Source: a virus. Taken from it: a DNA stretch of 37,032 nucleotides. The notes under the pieces are model-generated. The model ran no database searches and was not told the origin of the DNA. It saw nothing but the letters and a program-made list of their open reading frames with translations. How positions within the stretch are numbered: position 1 is the first letter of the stretch; each line of letters begins with the position of its first letter. Shown in pieces: positions 10,453 through 17,695 of the stretch. The position numbers and the translations under genes were made by a program. The stretch is from positions 1 to 37,032 of the IMG/VR virus record IMGVR_UViG_3300043399_000575. One strand, written 5' to 3'.

Positions 10453-11421
10453 ATGGACTGGTTCCGCTGGTATCACGGCGCTGTCACCGACCCGAAGTTC
10501 GGCCTGGTTGCGCGCCGAGCGCAGGCCAGCGTCGCCGAGGTCATCGCGTGCTGGGCGTTCCTGCTCGAGCAGGCCAGCGCCGAGGGCGACCGTGGCGTGC
10601 TGGGCGATCTCGACTTCGAGTCGATCGACTACGCGCTCGGCATGGACGACGGCAAGGCCGAGCGGATCTTCGAGCAGATGGTCGCACGCGGCCTGATCGA
10701 CGGGGAAAGCCGGCGGATCAAGTCCTGGGAGAAGCGGCAGCCGAAGCGCGAGCGTCCGGAGGACGACAGCACGGATCGAGTCCGTCGGCACCGCGAAAAG
10801 AAACGCCAGGAAACGCCAGCGGACGATGGTGTAACGCCATGTAACGCCAAAAAACGCCTAGAGGAGATAAGAGGAGATAAGAGTAACTCTCTCTCCCTTC
10901 GGTCGAGAGAGCAGCGCGCGGGCGCGGGCGAGGACGTCGACGACATCGACAGCGACCAGCCGGACACCGACCCGCCTACCGATGCCGTGGACGATTCGCC
11001 AGCCCAGCTGCCGGTCGATCCGAGCGATCCGCCTGCTGACCCGCCGCCTCCTCCGACGCTCGCCGGCCAGGCCTGCCTGCTCCTGCGCCAGGCCGGGGTG
11101 CGGCGCGTCAACCCCAGCCACCCGGAACTGCTGCAGCTGCTGTCGCAGGGCGTCACGCCCCGGCAGATGGCCGACCTCGCCGACGAACTGCGCGAGGGTC
11201 GAGGAGCACCGCCGCACATGCCCTACCTCATCGCGACGATGGCTGGCCGGTTGAGGGATGCGGCCGCCGGAGGTCACAGCGCAGGCGTGCTGCCGCGAGC
11301 CCGCGCCTCTCCGGGTCAGACCCGCATCGAAGCCACGATCGCGAGCCTCACGGGCCGCAACCGAACGACGCAACCGGAGATCATCGATGTCACACCAGCC
11401 GCTGCCGCACGCTTGGGTTGA
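10453..11421 (+). CDS. Replication initiation protein, O-like
   Basis: A 322-residue protein. The N-terminal region (about 1-95, MDWFRWYHGAVTDPKFGLVA, VAEVIACWAFLLEQAS, LDFESIDYALGMDDGKAERIF) is the winged-helix replisome-organiser domain seen in YdaU-like and O-like proteins, which bind origin iterons. A basic linker, a long acidic Pro-rich stretch (about 150-205) and a C-terminal helical domain (QACLLLRQAGVRRVNPSHPE, GVTPRQMADLADEL) follow. By analogy with lambda O the C terminus recruits the P-like protein encoded next. The probable origin lies inside this gene at 10801-10911 and encodes the basic linker. The following gene overlaps its 3' end by 35 bases. Confidence 0.8.
   Translation: MDWFRWYHGAVTDPKFGLVARRAQASVAEVIACWAFLLEQASAEGDRGVLGDLDFESIDYALGMDDGKAERIFEQMVARGLIDGESRRIKSWEKRQPKRERPEDDSTDRVRRHREKKRQETPADDGVTPCNAKKRLEEIRGDKSNSLSLRSREQRAGAGEDVDDIDSDQPDTDPPTDAVDDSPAQLPVDPSDPPADPPPPPTLAGQACLLLRQAGVRRVNPSHPELLQLLSQGVTPRQMADLADELREGRGAPPHMPYLIATMAGRLRDAAAGGHSAGVLPRARASPGQTRIEATIASLTGRNRTTQPEIIDVTPAAAARLG
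10801..10911. other. Putative replication origin: iterons plus AT-rich repeats
   Basis: AACGCCA occurs at 10802, 10812, 10833 and 10843, and AACGCCT at 10853: spacings 10, 21, 10 and 10, so all lie on one helical face. Two tandem copies of GAGGAGATAA (10861-10880) make an AT-richer stretch next to them, and CTCTCTC (10887-10893) can pair with GAGAGAG (10905-10911). Placement inside the O-like gene is the lambda ori plan. Because a 10-base period is out of step with codons, the repeats must be kept for DNA function. Confidence 0.75.
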
Positions 11422-11869
11422 GCGCCTCTTCGCCCGGTTCTCGGCGACTTGGGGCGCGCAACGGCTGGCGACGATGTTCCCGGTCGACTCGCACGCCGAT
11501 GTCAAGGCATTGTGGGCTGAGCAGCTTGGTCGATTCGAACCGGAGACGCTGCGCGCTGCGCTTCAGTCCCTGACCGACTCCGGTCGAGAGTGGCCGCCAA
11601 CGCTGCCGGAATTCATTGCCGCATGCCAGCAGGCCGCGGTGGCCCGCCGCCAGCACGCGCCTGCCGCGCTTCTCGACATCCCGCGCGCTTCGCCCGAGGT
11701 CGCGGCTGAGCAGCTGGCCAACGTCGAGCGGATCGCATCGGCAGTGAAGCCGCGCAAGGGCCGAGAGTGGGCGCAGAAGATCCTCGACCGCGCTGCCTCG
11801 GGCGAGAACGTGCCGATCTGCGTGCGCCAGATGGCCGAGCGGGCGCTCGATCTCGAGGTGACGGCATGA
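11387..11869 (+). CDS. Replication protein P-like (helicase loader)
   Basis: A 160-residue protein. WVERLFARFSATWGAQRLATMF (about 9-30), DVKALWAEQLGRFEPETLRAAL (36-57) and REWPPTLPEFIAACQQA (65-81) match the phage replication protein P pattern, in which the WPP-LPEF motif is the most recognisable element. P-type proteins bind host DnaB and deliver it to the origin-bound initiator. It overlaps the O-like gene by 35 bases; GGAG lies seven bases before ATG 11387. The C-terminal part is Ala/Arg-rich and ends DLEVTA at a copy of the shared gene junction. Shorter than lambda P (233 residues). Confidence 0.75.
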   Translation: MSHQPLPHAWVERLFARFSATWGAQRLATMFPVDSHADVKALWAEQLGRFEPETLRAALQSLTDSGREWPPTLPEFIAACQQAAVARRQHAPAALLDIPRASPEVAAEQLANVERIASAVKPRKGREWAQKILDRAASGENVPICVRQMAERALDLEVTA

Positions 11870-12030
11870 CCTGCGCTTCCTGCCTGCACTCCGTCGAGAC
11901 GATGGACGGCATCCTCTGGTGCTGCCAGTGGGGCAAGCCCGCGCGCAAGACGTGCGCCGACTTCATCTACGAACCCGGAACCGACGCCGATGAACGCCCG
12001 GTCGACCCGCCCACTCCGGAAGGCCGGTGA
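11866..12030 (+). CDS. Small Cys-rich protein
   Basis: A 54-residue protein with Cys3 and Cys6 (CASC), Cys19 and Cys20 (WCC) and Cys30 (KTCADFIYEPG). The pattern C-x2-C ... W-C ... C-x2-F-x-x-EPG occurs in many small phage proteins between replication genes and suggests a zinc-bound fold. The C-terminal 15 residues are Pro/Asp-rich. ATG 11866 overlaps the upstream stop (ATGA) in the recurring junction, and its own TGA is overlapped by the next GTG start. Confidence 0.7.
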   Translation: MTCASCLHSVETMDGILWCCQWGKPARKTCADFIYEPGTDADERPVDPPTPEGR

Positions 12031-12257
12031 GGTGCCCCGAATGCGAATCATCGAAGACACGGCGCTGGCATGGGGTATTCGAGTTCCGGTGCCTCGGGTG
12101 CTGTGCGCGACTGGTCCTGAGCGCACGGCCGTCGAAACCACACGGCGCAGCGCAGCTGGGGGCGATCGAGCACTTCCTGCGCCGCAACCCGGACGTACCG
12201 TTCACGACGACGGACGTCCTGGCCGAAGTGAAGAGGCGAGCCGATGCCGAGCGTTGA
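12027..12257 (+). CDS. Zinc-ribbon protein
   Basis: A 76-residue protein starting at GTG 12027, overlapping the upstream stop. CPEC (3-6) and CLGC (22-25) form a C-x2-C ... C-x2-C ribbon around a beta hairpin (RRWHGVFEFRCLGCCARLVLS). The C-terminal half (AIEHFLRRNPDVPFTTTDVLAEVKRRA) looks like a small helical, possibly DNA-binding, unit. Similar proteins are frequent beside RusA and replication genes in phages of Proteobacteria. Function unknown. Confidence 0.65.
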   Translation: MRCPECESSKTRRWHGVFEFRCLGCCARLVLSARPSKPHGAAQLGAIEHFLRRNPDVPFTTTDVLAEVKRRADAER

Positions 12258-12351
12258 CCTGGAGTTGATCGCGATGGCGTTCGCCTTCGTCGTTGTGGCT
12301 TTCGTCGTCGCCGTTGTCGCCACCGCACTTTCGATGCGAGACCCCGATTGA
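12244..12351 (+). CDS. Tiny single-pass membrane protein
   Basis: A 35-residue peptide starting MPSVDLELIAMAF, whose residues about 8-29 are almost wholly hydrophobic (AMAFAFVVVAFVVAVVATAL), ending SMRDPD. It overlaps the zinc-ribbon gene by 14 bases and its TGA (12349-12351) overlaps the next TTG start, continuing the chain of overlapped genes. The unbroken hydrophobic segment is unlikely by chance. Role unknown. Confidence 0.55.
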   Translation: MPSVDLELIAMAFAFVVVAFVVAVVATALSMRDPD

Positions 12352-12680
12352 AATCGATCGACTGGATGGCGCGCCAGATTGAGGCCGCGCTTGCCGCGCA
12401 GCCGCAGCCCGCTCCGCCCCGGCACAACCCGCGACCGCCGGGCGTGATCCGCCAAGGCTCCGCCACCGACGCGGTGCTCGAGGTCTCGCTCGATCACCCG
12501 GGCCGGTTCCTGCGGCATCACGAGATCCTCGATCGGTGCTCGCACTCGCGCGTCGCGGTCGACTGGGCGCTGATCCGGCTGCGCCGCTACGGCCTGGTCG
12601 AGGTCATCGGAGATCCGCTGCGCAACACGCGGTACATGCGCTACCGCGCCCGGGCGGACGTGGAGGCCAAGCGTGCCTGA
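12348..12680 (+). CDS. Winged-helix-like hypothetical protein
   Basis: A 110-residue protein, starting at TTG 12348 (overlapping the upstream TGA) or possibly ATG 12366. After a Pro/Arg-rich lead (about 18-36), residues about 37-105 (ATDAVLEVSLDHPGRFLRHHEILDRC, SRVAVDWALIRLRRYGLVEVI and RNTRYMRYRAR) resemble a winged helix with the wing at NTRYMRY. It could regulate the switch to late genes, given its place before RusA and terminase, but nothing specific shows this. Confidence 0.55.
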   Translation: MKSIDWMARQIEAALAAQPQPAPPRHNPRPPGVIRQGSATDAVLEVSLDHPGRFLRHHEILDRCSHSRVAVDWALIRLRRYGLVEVIGDPLRNTRYMRYRARADVEAKRA

Positions 12681-13038
12681 CGAACCGGTGATGTCGTTCA
12701 CGCTGCCGTGGCCGCCGAGCAAGCTCAGCCCGAACGCCCGGCTGCATTGGGCTGAGCGCGCGCGGCTGGCCAAGACGTTCCGCAAGGCGTGCCACCTGAC
12801 GGCGCTGTCGCAGGGCGCCAGCAGGATCGACGCGCAGCGGCTGGCGGTGCACCTCGTGTTTGTTCCGCCGGACCGGCGCGCGCGCGACTGGGACAACCTG
12901 ATCGCGAGCATGAAGTCCGGGCTCGACGGTCTGTCGGATGCCATCAGCGTGGACGACTCGCGCTGGCGGCTGTCGTTCGAGGTGGCCGGTGGCGAGATCG
13001 GCGGGATGGTCCGAGTCAGGGTCGAGGTGGCGGCATGA
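12673..13038 (+). CDS. rusA-like: RusA-like Holliday junction resolvase
   Basis: A 121-residue protein starting at GTG 12673. FTLPWPPSKLSPNARLHW (about 9-26) and RDWDNLIASMKSGLDGLSDAISVDD (71-95) are the RusA signatures; Asp72, Asp74 and Asp94/Asp95 correspond to the catalytic aspartates that bind magnesium. RusA proteins cut four-way junctions and help resolve branched phage DNA before packaging. It overlaps the previous stop by eight bases and the next start by four. The position near the end of the early-right operon, just before terminase, fits lambdoid gene order. Confidence 0.85.
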   Translation: MPDEPVMSFTLPWPPSKLSPNARLHWAERARLAKTFRKACHLTALSQGASRIDAQRLAVHLVFVPPDRRARDWDNLIASMKSGLDGLSDAISVDDSRWRLSFEVAGGEIGGMVRVRVEVAA

Positions 13039-13205
13039 GCATCGAGACGGTGGTGTTGCTGTTCTGCGGCGCAGTTGGCGTCTTAGTCGTGGCCGTGGTG
13101 CTGCTGCCGTTCTGGCTGGCGGGGAAGGACGACGAATCCCTAGAGGCAGACGGCAGGACGTTCGCGGAGGTCGCCGGAGAGCGGACGCCGGAGATAGTCG
13201 AATGA
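13035..13205 (+). CDS. Small membrane protein
   Basis: A 56-residue protein: hydrophobic residues about 5-28 (TVVLLFCGAVGVLVVAVVLLPFWLAG) span the membrane once, followed by an acidic soluble tail (KDDESLEADG to TPEIVE). ATG 13035 overlaps the RusA stop in a near-copy of the shared junction, and its stop overlaps the small terminase start (ATGA). It is the last gene with early-type codon use. Function unknown. Confidence 0.65.
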   Translation: MSIETVVLLFCGAVGVLVVAVVLLPFWLAGKDDESLEADGRTFAEVAGERTPEIVE

Positions 13206-13633
13206 GCCTGACCGCAAAGCAGGAGGCGTTCGCCCAGGCGGTAGCCCGGGGGCTGACGCAAGCCGACGCCTATCGGGAGGCGTTCAACGTCAGTGCGGAG
13301 ACGAAGCCGGAGACGGTCTACAAGCGGGCGTCGGAGTTGATGTCGAGAGGGGAGATCGCGGGAAGGATCGAGGCTCTCCGGGCTCCGGTCGCGAAGAAGG
13401 CGCAGATCACGCTCGAAAAGCACCTCGAAGACCTGATGGTGCTTCGGAACGCGGCGGTCAAGGACAAGAAGTGGGCGGCGGCGATTCAGGCGGAGATCGC
13501 CCGGGGCAAGGCGGCAGGGATCTACGTCGAGAAGCACGAACACGGCGGGCCGGGAGGCGGGCCGATCCCGGTGACGAGCGTCCCGGTCGACGTCTACCTT
13601 GAAGCGCGAAAGCGGATCCTCGGCGAGTTCTGA
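13202..13633 (+). CDS. terS: Terminase small subunit
   Basis: A 143-residue protein starting MSLTAKQEAFAQAVARGLTQADAYREAF. The opening LTxKQExFxxxVARGLTQADAYREAF is the hallmark of many phage small terminases; the DNA-binding HTH spans about 4-60 (to ETVYKRASELMSRGEIAGRI) and an oligomerisation helix follows (KHLEDLMVLRNAAVKDKKW). It recognises the packaging site and hands DNA to the large subunit encoded next, whose ATG overlaps its stop (TGATG). The C-terminal HEHGGPGGGPIPV links to the large subunit in relatives. From here on, codon use changes to Leu CTC and Arg CGG. Confidence 0.85.
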   Translation: MSLTAKQEAFAQAVARGLTQADAYREAFNVSAETKPETVYKRASELMSRGEIAGRIEALRAPVAKKAQITLEKHLEDLMVLRNAAVKDKKWAAAIQAEIARGKAAGIYVEKHEHGGPGGGPIPVTSVPVDVYLEARKRILGEF

Positions 13634-15081
13634 TGGACGACGAGGCGCGTCGGCTCGCGATCCGGATCGAGGCGCGGGAGGACTTCTACTTCTTCGTCCG
13701 GCGGATGTTCCACGCCCGGCGGGGCTTCCGATGGGCTCACAACTGGCACCACGCGGCAATCTGCGACGCCTTGACCCGGGTCTTCCGGGGCGAGAAGAAG
13801 CGGCTCGTCATCAACATCCCGCCGCGGTACTCGAAGACCGAGATCGCGGTCGTGAGCTGGATCGCCTGGGCGCTCGGCCACTACCCGGACGCGGAGTTCA
13901 TCCATACGAGCTACTCGGCGACGCTCGCCTCCTCGAATGCCTTCGCGGCGAAATTGCTCGTCCAGTCGGAGGAATATCGGGACATCTTCCCTGGGGTGCA
14001 CATCCGGGACGACGCGAAGGCAAAGGCGCATTGGATGACGACCGAGGGCGGGGTCGTCTATGCGACCGGCTCCGGCGGGACGATTACCGGGTTCGGCGCG
14101 GGGAAGATGCGGCCGGGCTTCGGCGGGGCGATCATCATCGACGATCCGCACAAGGCGGACGAGGCGGACTCGGACACGGTCCGGAAGGGCGTGATCGACT
14201 GGTTTCAGAACACGCTCGAATCGCGGAAGAACTCGCCGGAGACGCCGATCGTCGTGATCATGCAGCGGTTGCACGAGTCGGATCTCGCGGGCTTCCTGCT
14301 CGCGGGCGGGAACGGCGAAGCCTGGGAGCATCTCCGGATCCCGGCGATCGGCGAGGACGGCGCGGCGCTCTGGGAGGCGAAGCACGACCTCGCGACTCTC
14401 CGGACGATGGAGCGGGCTTCGCCCTACGTCTTCGCGGGGCAGTACCAGCAGCGTCCGGCTCCGCTCGAAGGCGGGGAGTTCAAGCCAGACCGGATCGAGG
14501 TCGTCGACGCGGTTCCGGCCGGGACGCGGCTCGTCCGTGCTTGGGATCTCGCCGGGACGAAGGGCGGCGGCGACTGGACCGCTGGCGGGCTCCTCGGCGT
14601 CGCTCCTGACGGTCGGTACGTCATCGCGGACGTCGTCCGGGTGCAGGAATCGCCGGAGGGCGTCGAGGCGACGATCCGGGCGACGGCGACTCGAGACGGC
14701 GCGGGCGTGACCGTCGCGATTCCGCAGGATCCGGGTCAGGCGGGGAAGGCGCAGGTCCGCGCTCTGACGCGACTCCTCGCCGGGTTCCCGGTCTCGTCGA
14801 AGCCTGTCTCCGGGGACAAGGTCACGCGGGCGCGACCGCTGGCGGCTCAGATCAACGTCGGGAACGTGACGCTCGTCCGCGGAGCCTGGAACGCGGCGCT
14901 CCTCGAGGAGATGCGGAACTTCCCGAACGGGGCGCACGACGATCAGATCGACGCCCTATCGCTCGCGTTCGACGAGTTGACCGGGGCTTCGACGTCCGTC
15001 CTCGACTTCTACGCGGAGCAGGCGCGGGAGGAGGCGGCGCTCCGTTCTGCGACCTCGGAGGTAGCCGGACTGTTCGGATGA
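13633..15081 (+). CDS. terL: Terminase large subunit (ATPase/nuclease)
   Basis: A 482-residue packaging motor. The Walker A variant is NIPPRYSKTE (61-70), Walker B is AIIIDDPHK (166-174) with Asp170-Asp171, and the coupling region is IVVIMQRLHESDL (206-218). The RNase-H-like nuclease has RAWDLAG (Asp305), GGGDWTAG (Asp314) and NGAHDDQIDALS with Asp436/437 and Asp440. All catalytic acids are present. It translocates DNA into the prohead and cuts it at the ends of packaging. Normally the portal gene follows; here a 3.5-kb adhesin cassette intervenes. Codon use is strongly CTC and CGG. Confidence 0.95.
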   Translation: MDDEARRLAIRIEAREDFYFFVRRMFHARRGFRWAHNWHHAAICDALTRVFRGEKKRLVINIPPRYSKTEIAVVSWIAWALGHYPDAEFIHTSYSATLASSNAFAAKLLVQSEEYRDIFPGVHIRDDAKAKAHWMTTEGGVVYATGSGGTITGFGAGKMRPGFGGAIIIDDPHKADEADSDTVRKGVIDWFQNTLESRKNSPETPIVVIMQRLHESDLAGFLLAGGNGEAWEHLRIPAIGEDGAALWEAKHDLATLRTMERASPYVFAGQYQQRPAPLEGGEFKPDRIEVVDAVPAGTRLVRAWDLAGTKGGGDWTAGGLLGVAPDGRYVIADVVRVQESPEGVEATIRATATRDGAGVTVAIPQDPGQAGKAQVRALTRLLAGFPVSSKPVSGDKVTRARPLAAQINVGNVTLVRGAWNAALLEEMRNFPNGAHDDQIDALSLAFDELTGASTSVLDFYAEQAREEAALRSATSEVAGLFG

Positions 15082-15108
15082 CGGCACAATTCGGGAAAGA
15101 GGCGAACC

Positions 15109-16506
15109 ATGACTATCCCCGTTCAACCCGTCCGCTGTCAGTTCTACGATCAAAGCGCGAGCCCGGTCTCCGGTGCGCGAGTGCGGTTCACGCTGACCGC
15201 TCGCGAGGTCTATCAGGGGATCGTCGCGCCGACGGAGACCGAGGCGACCGCCGACTCGACCGGCGAGGTCGTCGTCAGCGTCTTCCCGAATGCGCTCGGC
15301 GTCGCCGGGTCGCGCTACCGCGTCACCGCCTGGAATCCCGCGAACGGCGACTCGCTGATCGACGCCTTCGTGGTCGTCCCTGACTCTCCGTGCGACCTGC
15401 ACTCGATCATCGACGAACCTCCATATCCGGAGGTCGATGCCGCACAGCAGGCTCTCGAAGGCGCACAGGCGGCACAGGCGGCAGCCGAAGCGGCGCGGGA
15501 TCAGACGCTCGACTTCGGCGCGACATTTACGGTCGAAGCGGATGCGTTGCCTGCTGGAAGCCCTGCAACGGCGACCTACGACCCGCTGACCTACGCGCTG
15601 CTGCTCGGCATCCCGGCGGGGCAAAAGGGCGACGACGGGGCTGATGGCGCTGTCGGTCCGGCTGGACCTGCTGGCCCCACCGGACCGCAAGGACCGCAAG
15701 GACCGCAGGGTCCAGAGGGTCCGCAGGGCGATCCCGGACCGCAAGGCCCGCAGGGAGTCCAAGGGCCGCAAGGCGACGCCGGACCGACCGGCCCACAAGG
15801 GCCGCAGGGCGACACCGGCCCGCAAGGCCCGCAGGGTCCACAAGGGCCGGCCGGTCCTCAAGGCCCGGCGGGCGCTGATTCGACGGTTCCTGGTCCGCAG
15901 GGGCCGGCAGGACCGGCAGGACCGCAAGGCCCCGCAGGAGCGGACTCGACCGTTCCGGGGCCTCAGGGGCCACAGGGCGACACCGGGCCGGCAGGCCCGA
16001 CCGGACCACAGGGACCGCAGGGAGATCCTGGCCCGACGGGGCCGACGGGGCCTCAAGGTCCGCAAGGCGATACAGGGCCGCAAGGACCAGCGGGCCCGAC
16101 CGGGGCGACTGGTCCGCAAGGCCCCGCCGGCGCGGACGCCACACCAATCGCCGCAATCGGCTACGTCATCGACGGCGGTGGCGCTGCGATCACGGCGGGC
16201 GCTCTTCCTGCGACACTGCGCGTGCCGTTTGCGTGCACGATCAACTCGGTCACGCTGCTCGCCGACCAGACGGGCAGCATTGTTGTGGACATCTGGAAGG
16301 ACAGCTACGGCAACTTCCCGCCGACCGTCGCCGACTCGATCTGCGCGAGCGCGAAGCCGACTCTGAGCAGCGCGGCGAAGTCCGAGGACACGACGCTGAC
16401 GGGCTGGACGACTTCCATCGCTGCCGGCGACACGCTCAAGTTCAACGTCGATTCGGCGACGACCGTACAGGCGGTCACGCTCATCCTCAAAGTGACGAAG
16501 ACATGA
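15109..16506 (+). CDS. Collagen-like tail fibre protein
   Basis: A 465-residue fibre protein in three parts: an N-terminal beta domain (about 1-110, [20 protein letters not shown]), an Ala-rich helix (about 110-135, [20 protein letters not shown]), and about 58 Gly-X-Y triplets (168-343, many GPQGPQGP) ending in a beta C-terminal domain (to [13 protein letters not shown]). Collagen-like repeats form long triple helices in phage fibres, and the C-terminal domain probably trimerises or binds the receptor. AGAGGCGAACC precedes ATG 15109. Its location between terminase and portal is unusual. Gly-X-Y coding repeats are prone to length change. Confidence 0.85.
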   Translation: MTIPVQPVRCQFYDQSASPVSGARVRFTLTAREVYQGIVAPTETEATADSTGEVVVSVFPNALGVAGSRYRVTAWNPANGDSLIDAFVVVPDSPCDLHSIIDEPPYPEVDAAQQALEGAQAAQAAAEAARDQTLDFGATFTVEADALPAGSPATATYDPLTYALLLGIPAGQKGDDGADGAVGPAGPAGPTGPQGPQGPQGPEGPQGDPGPQGPQGVQGPQGDAGPTGPQGPQGDTGPQGPQGPQGPAGPQGPAGADSTVPGPQGPAGPAGPQGPAGADSTVPGPQGPQGDTGPAGPTGPQGPQGDPGPTGPTGPQGPQGDTGPQGPAGPTGATGPQGPAGADATPIAAIGYVIDGGGAAITAGALPATLRVPFACTINSVTLLADQTGSIVVDIWKDSYGNFPPTVADSICASAKPTLSSAAKSEDTTLTGWTTSIAAGDTLKFNVDSATTVQAVTLILKVTKT

Positions 16507-16793
16507 CGACACCTCTGCGCTATGCCGTCCTCGACGCCTCCGGTGTGAAGGTCAACGGCATCCTCGTTGACGACCCGTACCCGCAGTCGTATTGGCCGGG
16601 GTACGGCCGCTACATCACTTGCGAATTCGGCGAACCCGATCCGACGCCGCCTGCGGATCTCGACATCCGCGCCGGAGATCGACCGTTCAGCTACCTGCTC
16701 GTCAGGCCAACGTCGCGCATGAACAACGGCGACACGATGAACCTCGCGACCGGCGAGGTGACGCCAGCTCCGCAGCCGGAGCCTGACGAATGA
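16503..16793 (+). CDS. Fibre-associated small protein
   Basis: A 96-residue protein starting [24 protein letters not shown]. The opening RYA(V/I)LD ... V-N resembles the start of the product of 340-777, which also sits beside a glycine-rich fibre; the rest ([43 protein letters not shown]) differs. ATG overlaps the collagen-like gene stop and its TGA overlaps the next ATG, so the four genes 15109-18621 form one translated unit. It may cap, assemble or attach the fibre. No chaperone domain is recognised. Confidence 0.65.
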   Translation: MTTPLRYAVLDASGVKVNGILVDDPYPQSYWPGYGRYITCEFGEPDPTPPADLDIRAGDRPFSYLLVRPTSRMNNGDTMNLATGEVTPAPQPEPDE

Positions 16794-17695
16794 GCATCGA
16801 CGTCAAGGTCTACACAAGCGGGTCAGGCAACTGGACGAAGCCATCGTGGGCCAACATCGTCCGCGTCATCTGCATCGGTGGTGGCGGGGGCGGCGGCGGT
16901 GGTGACACCGCAGCGTCTGGCACGGCTGTGTCGGGCGGGGGCGGGGGCGGTGGCGCCTCGCGCAGCGAGCGGTTCTATGACGCTGCTGATCTCGGCTTGA
17001 CGGAGCCTTATTCGGTCGGCGCTGCGGGGACGGCTGGAACTGCCGGGGCTGGCTCGGGCGGCGGCGCTGGCGGGCAAGGAGGGGCATCGACGTTCGGCGG
17101 GAACGTGATGACCACGCTTCAGTATGGGTACGGCGGTGGCGGTGCTTCTGGTGGCTCTGCGACTGCGGTGTCAGGCGGCGGTGGTGGCGCTGGTTTAGCC
17201 GGTGCCGGCGGAAATGCCTCTGGTGCCACTGGTGGTGCGGCTGGAGCGAATGGGGGGCTGGCAGGCAGCGCTGGGACGGCTACCCAATCAAATCTTGGCG
17301 GTGCAGGCGGTAACACCGGGAACTCCTTTGCTGGAAGTGCTGGGTTTGCATCCATCATCGGAGGTGGCGGCGGTGGCGGCGGCGGCGGGAAAAACGCATC
17401 TGCGTCTTATGCCGCTGGTGGCGCGGGTGGTCAATCTCGTGCCGCATCCCTTGACGCAGCCGCAGGTGGCGCAAGCACCGGAGTCGTCAACGGCTACGCA
17501 GGCGGCGATGCTCCTCTTGGCTTCGCGGGCGCGGGGGGCGGCGGCGGCGGCGCGAACGCGACGCAAGGCGGAACAGGCGGCGCGGGCGGTTTCCCGGGTG
17601 GCGGCGGAGGGGGTGGTGGTGCGTCCCTTGACACAGGTGCAGCAGGCGCAGGCGGCGCAGGAGGCGGTGGCGTGGTCATCGTAATCAGCCAATGA
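16790..17695 (+). CDS. Glycine-rich adhesin-like protein 1
   Basis: A 301-residue protein. A short head domain (VKVYTSGSGNWTKPSWANIVRVICIG, about 4-30) is followed by over 260 residues dominated by Gly, Ala, Ser and Asn with runs of Gly, ending GGVVIVISQ. The W-x-K-P head, poly-Gly body and hydrophobic final strand match the phage glycine-rich domain proteins; in S16-type gp38 adhesins such sequences fold as a sandwich of polyglycine-II helices with receptor-binding loops. The genes at 17692 and 35835 encode relatives. It probably forms part of the distal host-recognition tip. Overlaps both neighbours by four bases. Confidence 0.75.
   Translation: MSIDVKVYTSGSGNWTKPSWANIVRVICIGGGGGGGGGDTAASGTAVSGGGGGGGASRSERFYDAADLGLTEPYSVGAAGTAGTAGAGSGGGAGGQGGASTFGGNVMTTLQYGYGGGGASGGSATAVSGGGGGAGLAGAGGNASGATGGAAGANGGLAGSAGTATQSNLGGAGGNTGNSFAGSAGFASIIGGGGGGGGGGKNASASYAAGGAGGQSRAASLDAAAGGASTGVVNGYAGGDAPLGFAGAGGGGGGANATQGGTGGAGGFPGGGGGGGGASLDTGAAGAGGAGGGGVVIVISQ

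Noticed and set aside
15078-15383. Frame starting at the terminase stop ([14 protein letters not shown]...)
   Set aside because: It is an alternative frame of the collagen-like gene, turns into Arg/Asp-rich nonsense after about 15 codons, and the real ATG 15109 has a good ribosome site.
15645-16140. Tandem repeats as a possible CRISPR or non-coding repeat array
   Set aside because: The repetition follows a 9-base coding period for Gly-Pro-Gln/Ala triplets, so it is a collagen-like protein repeat.
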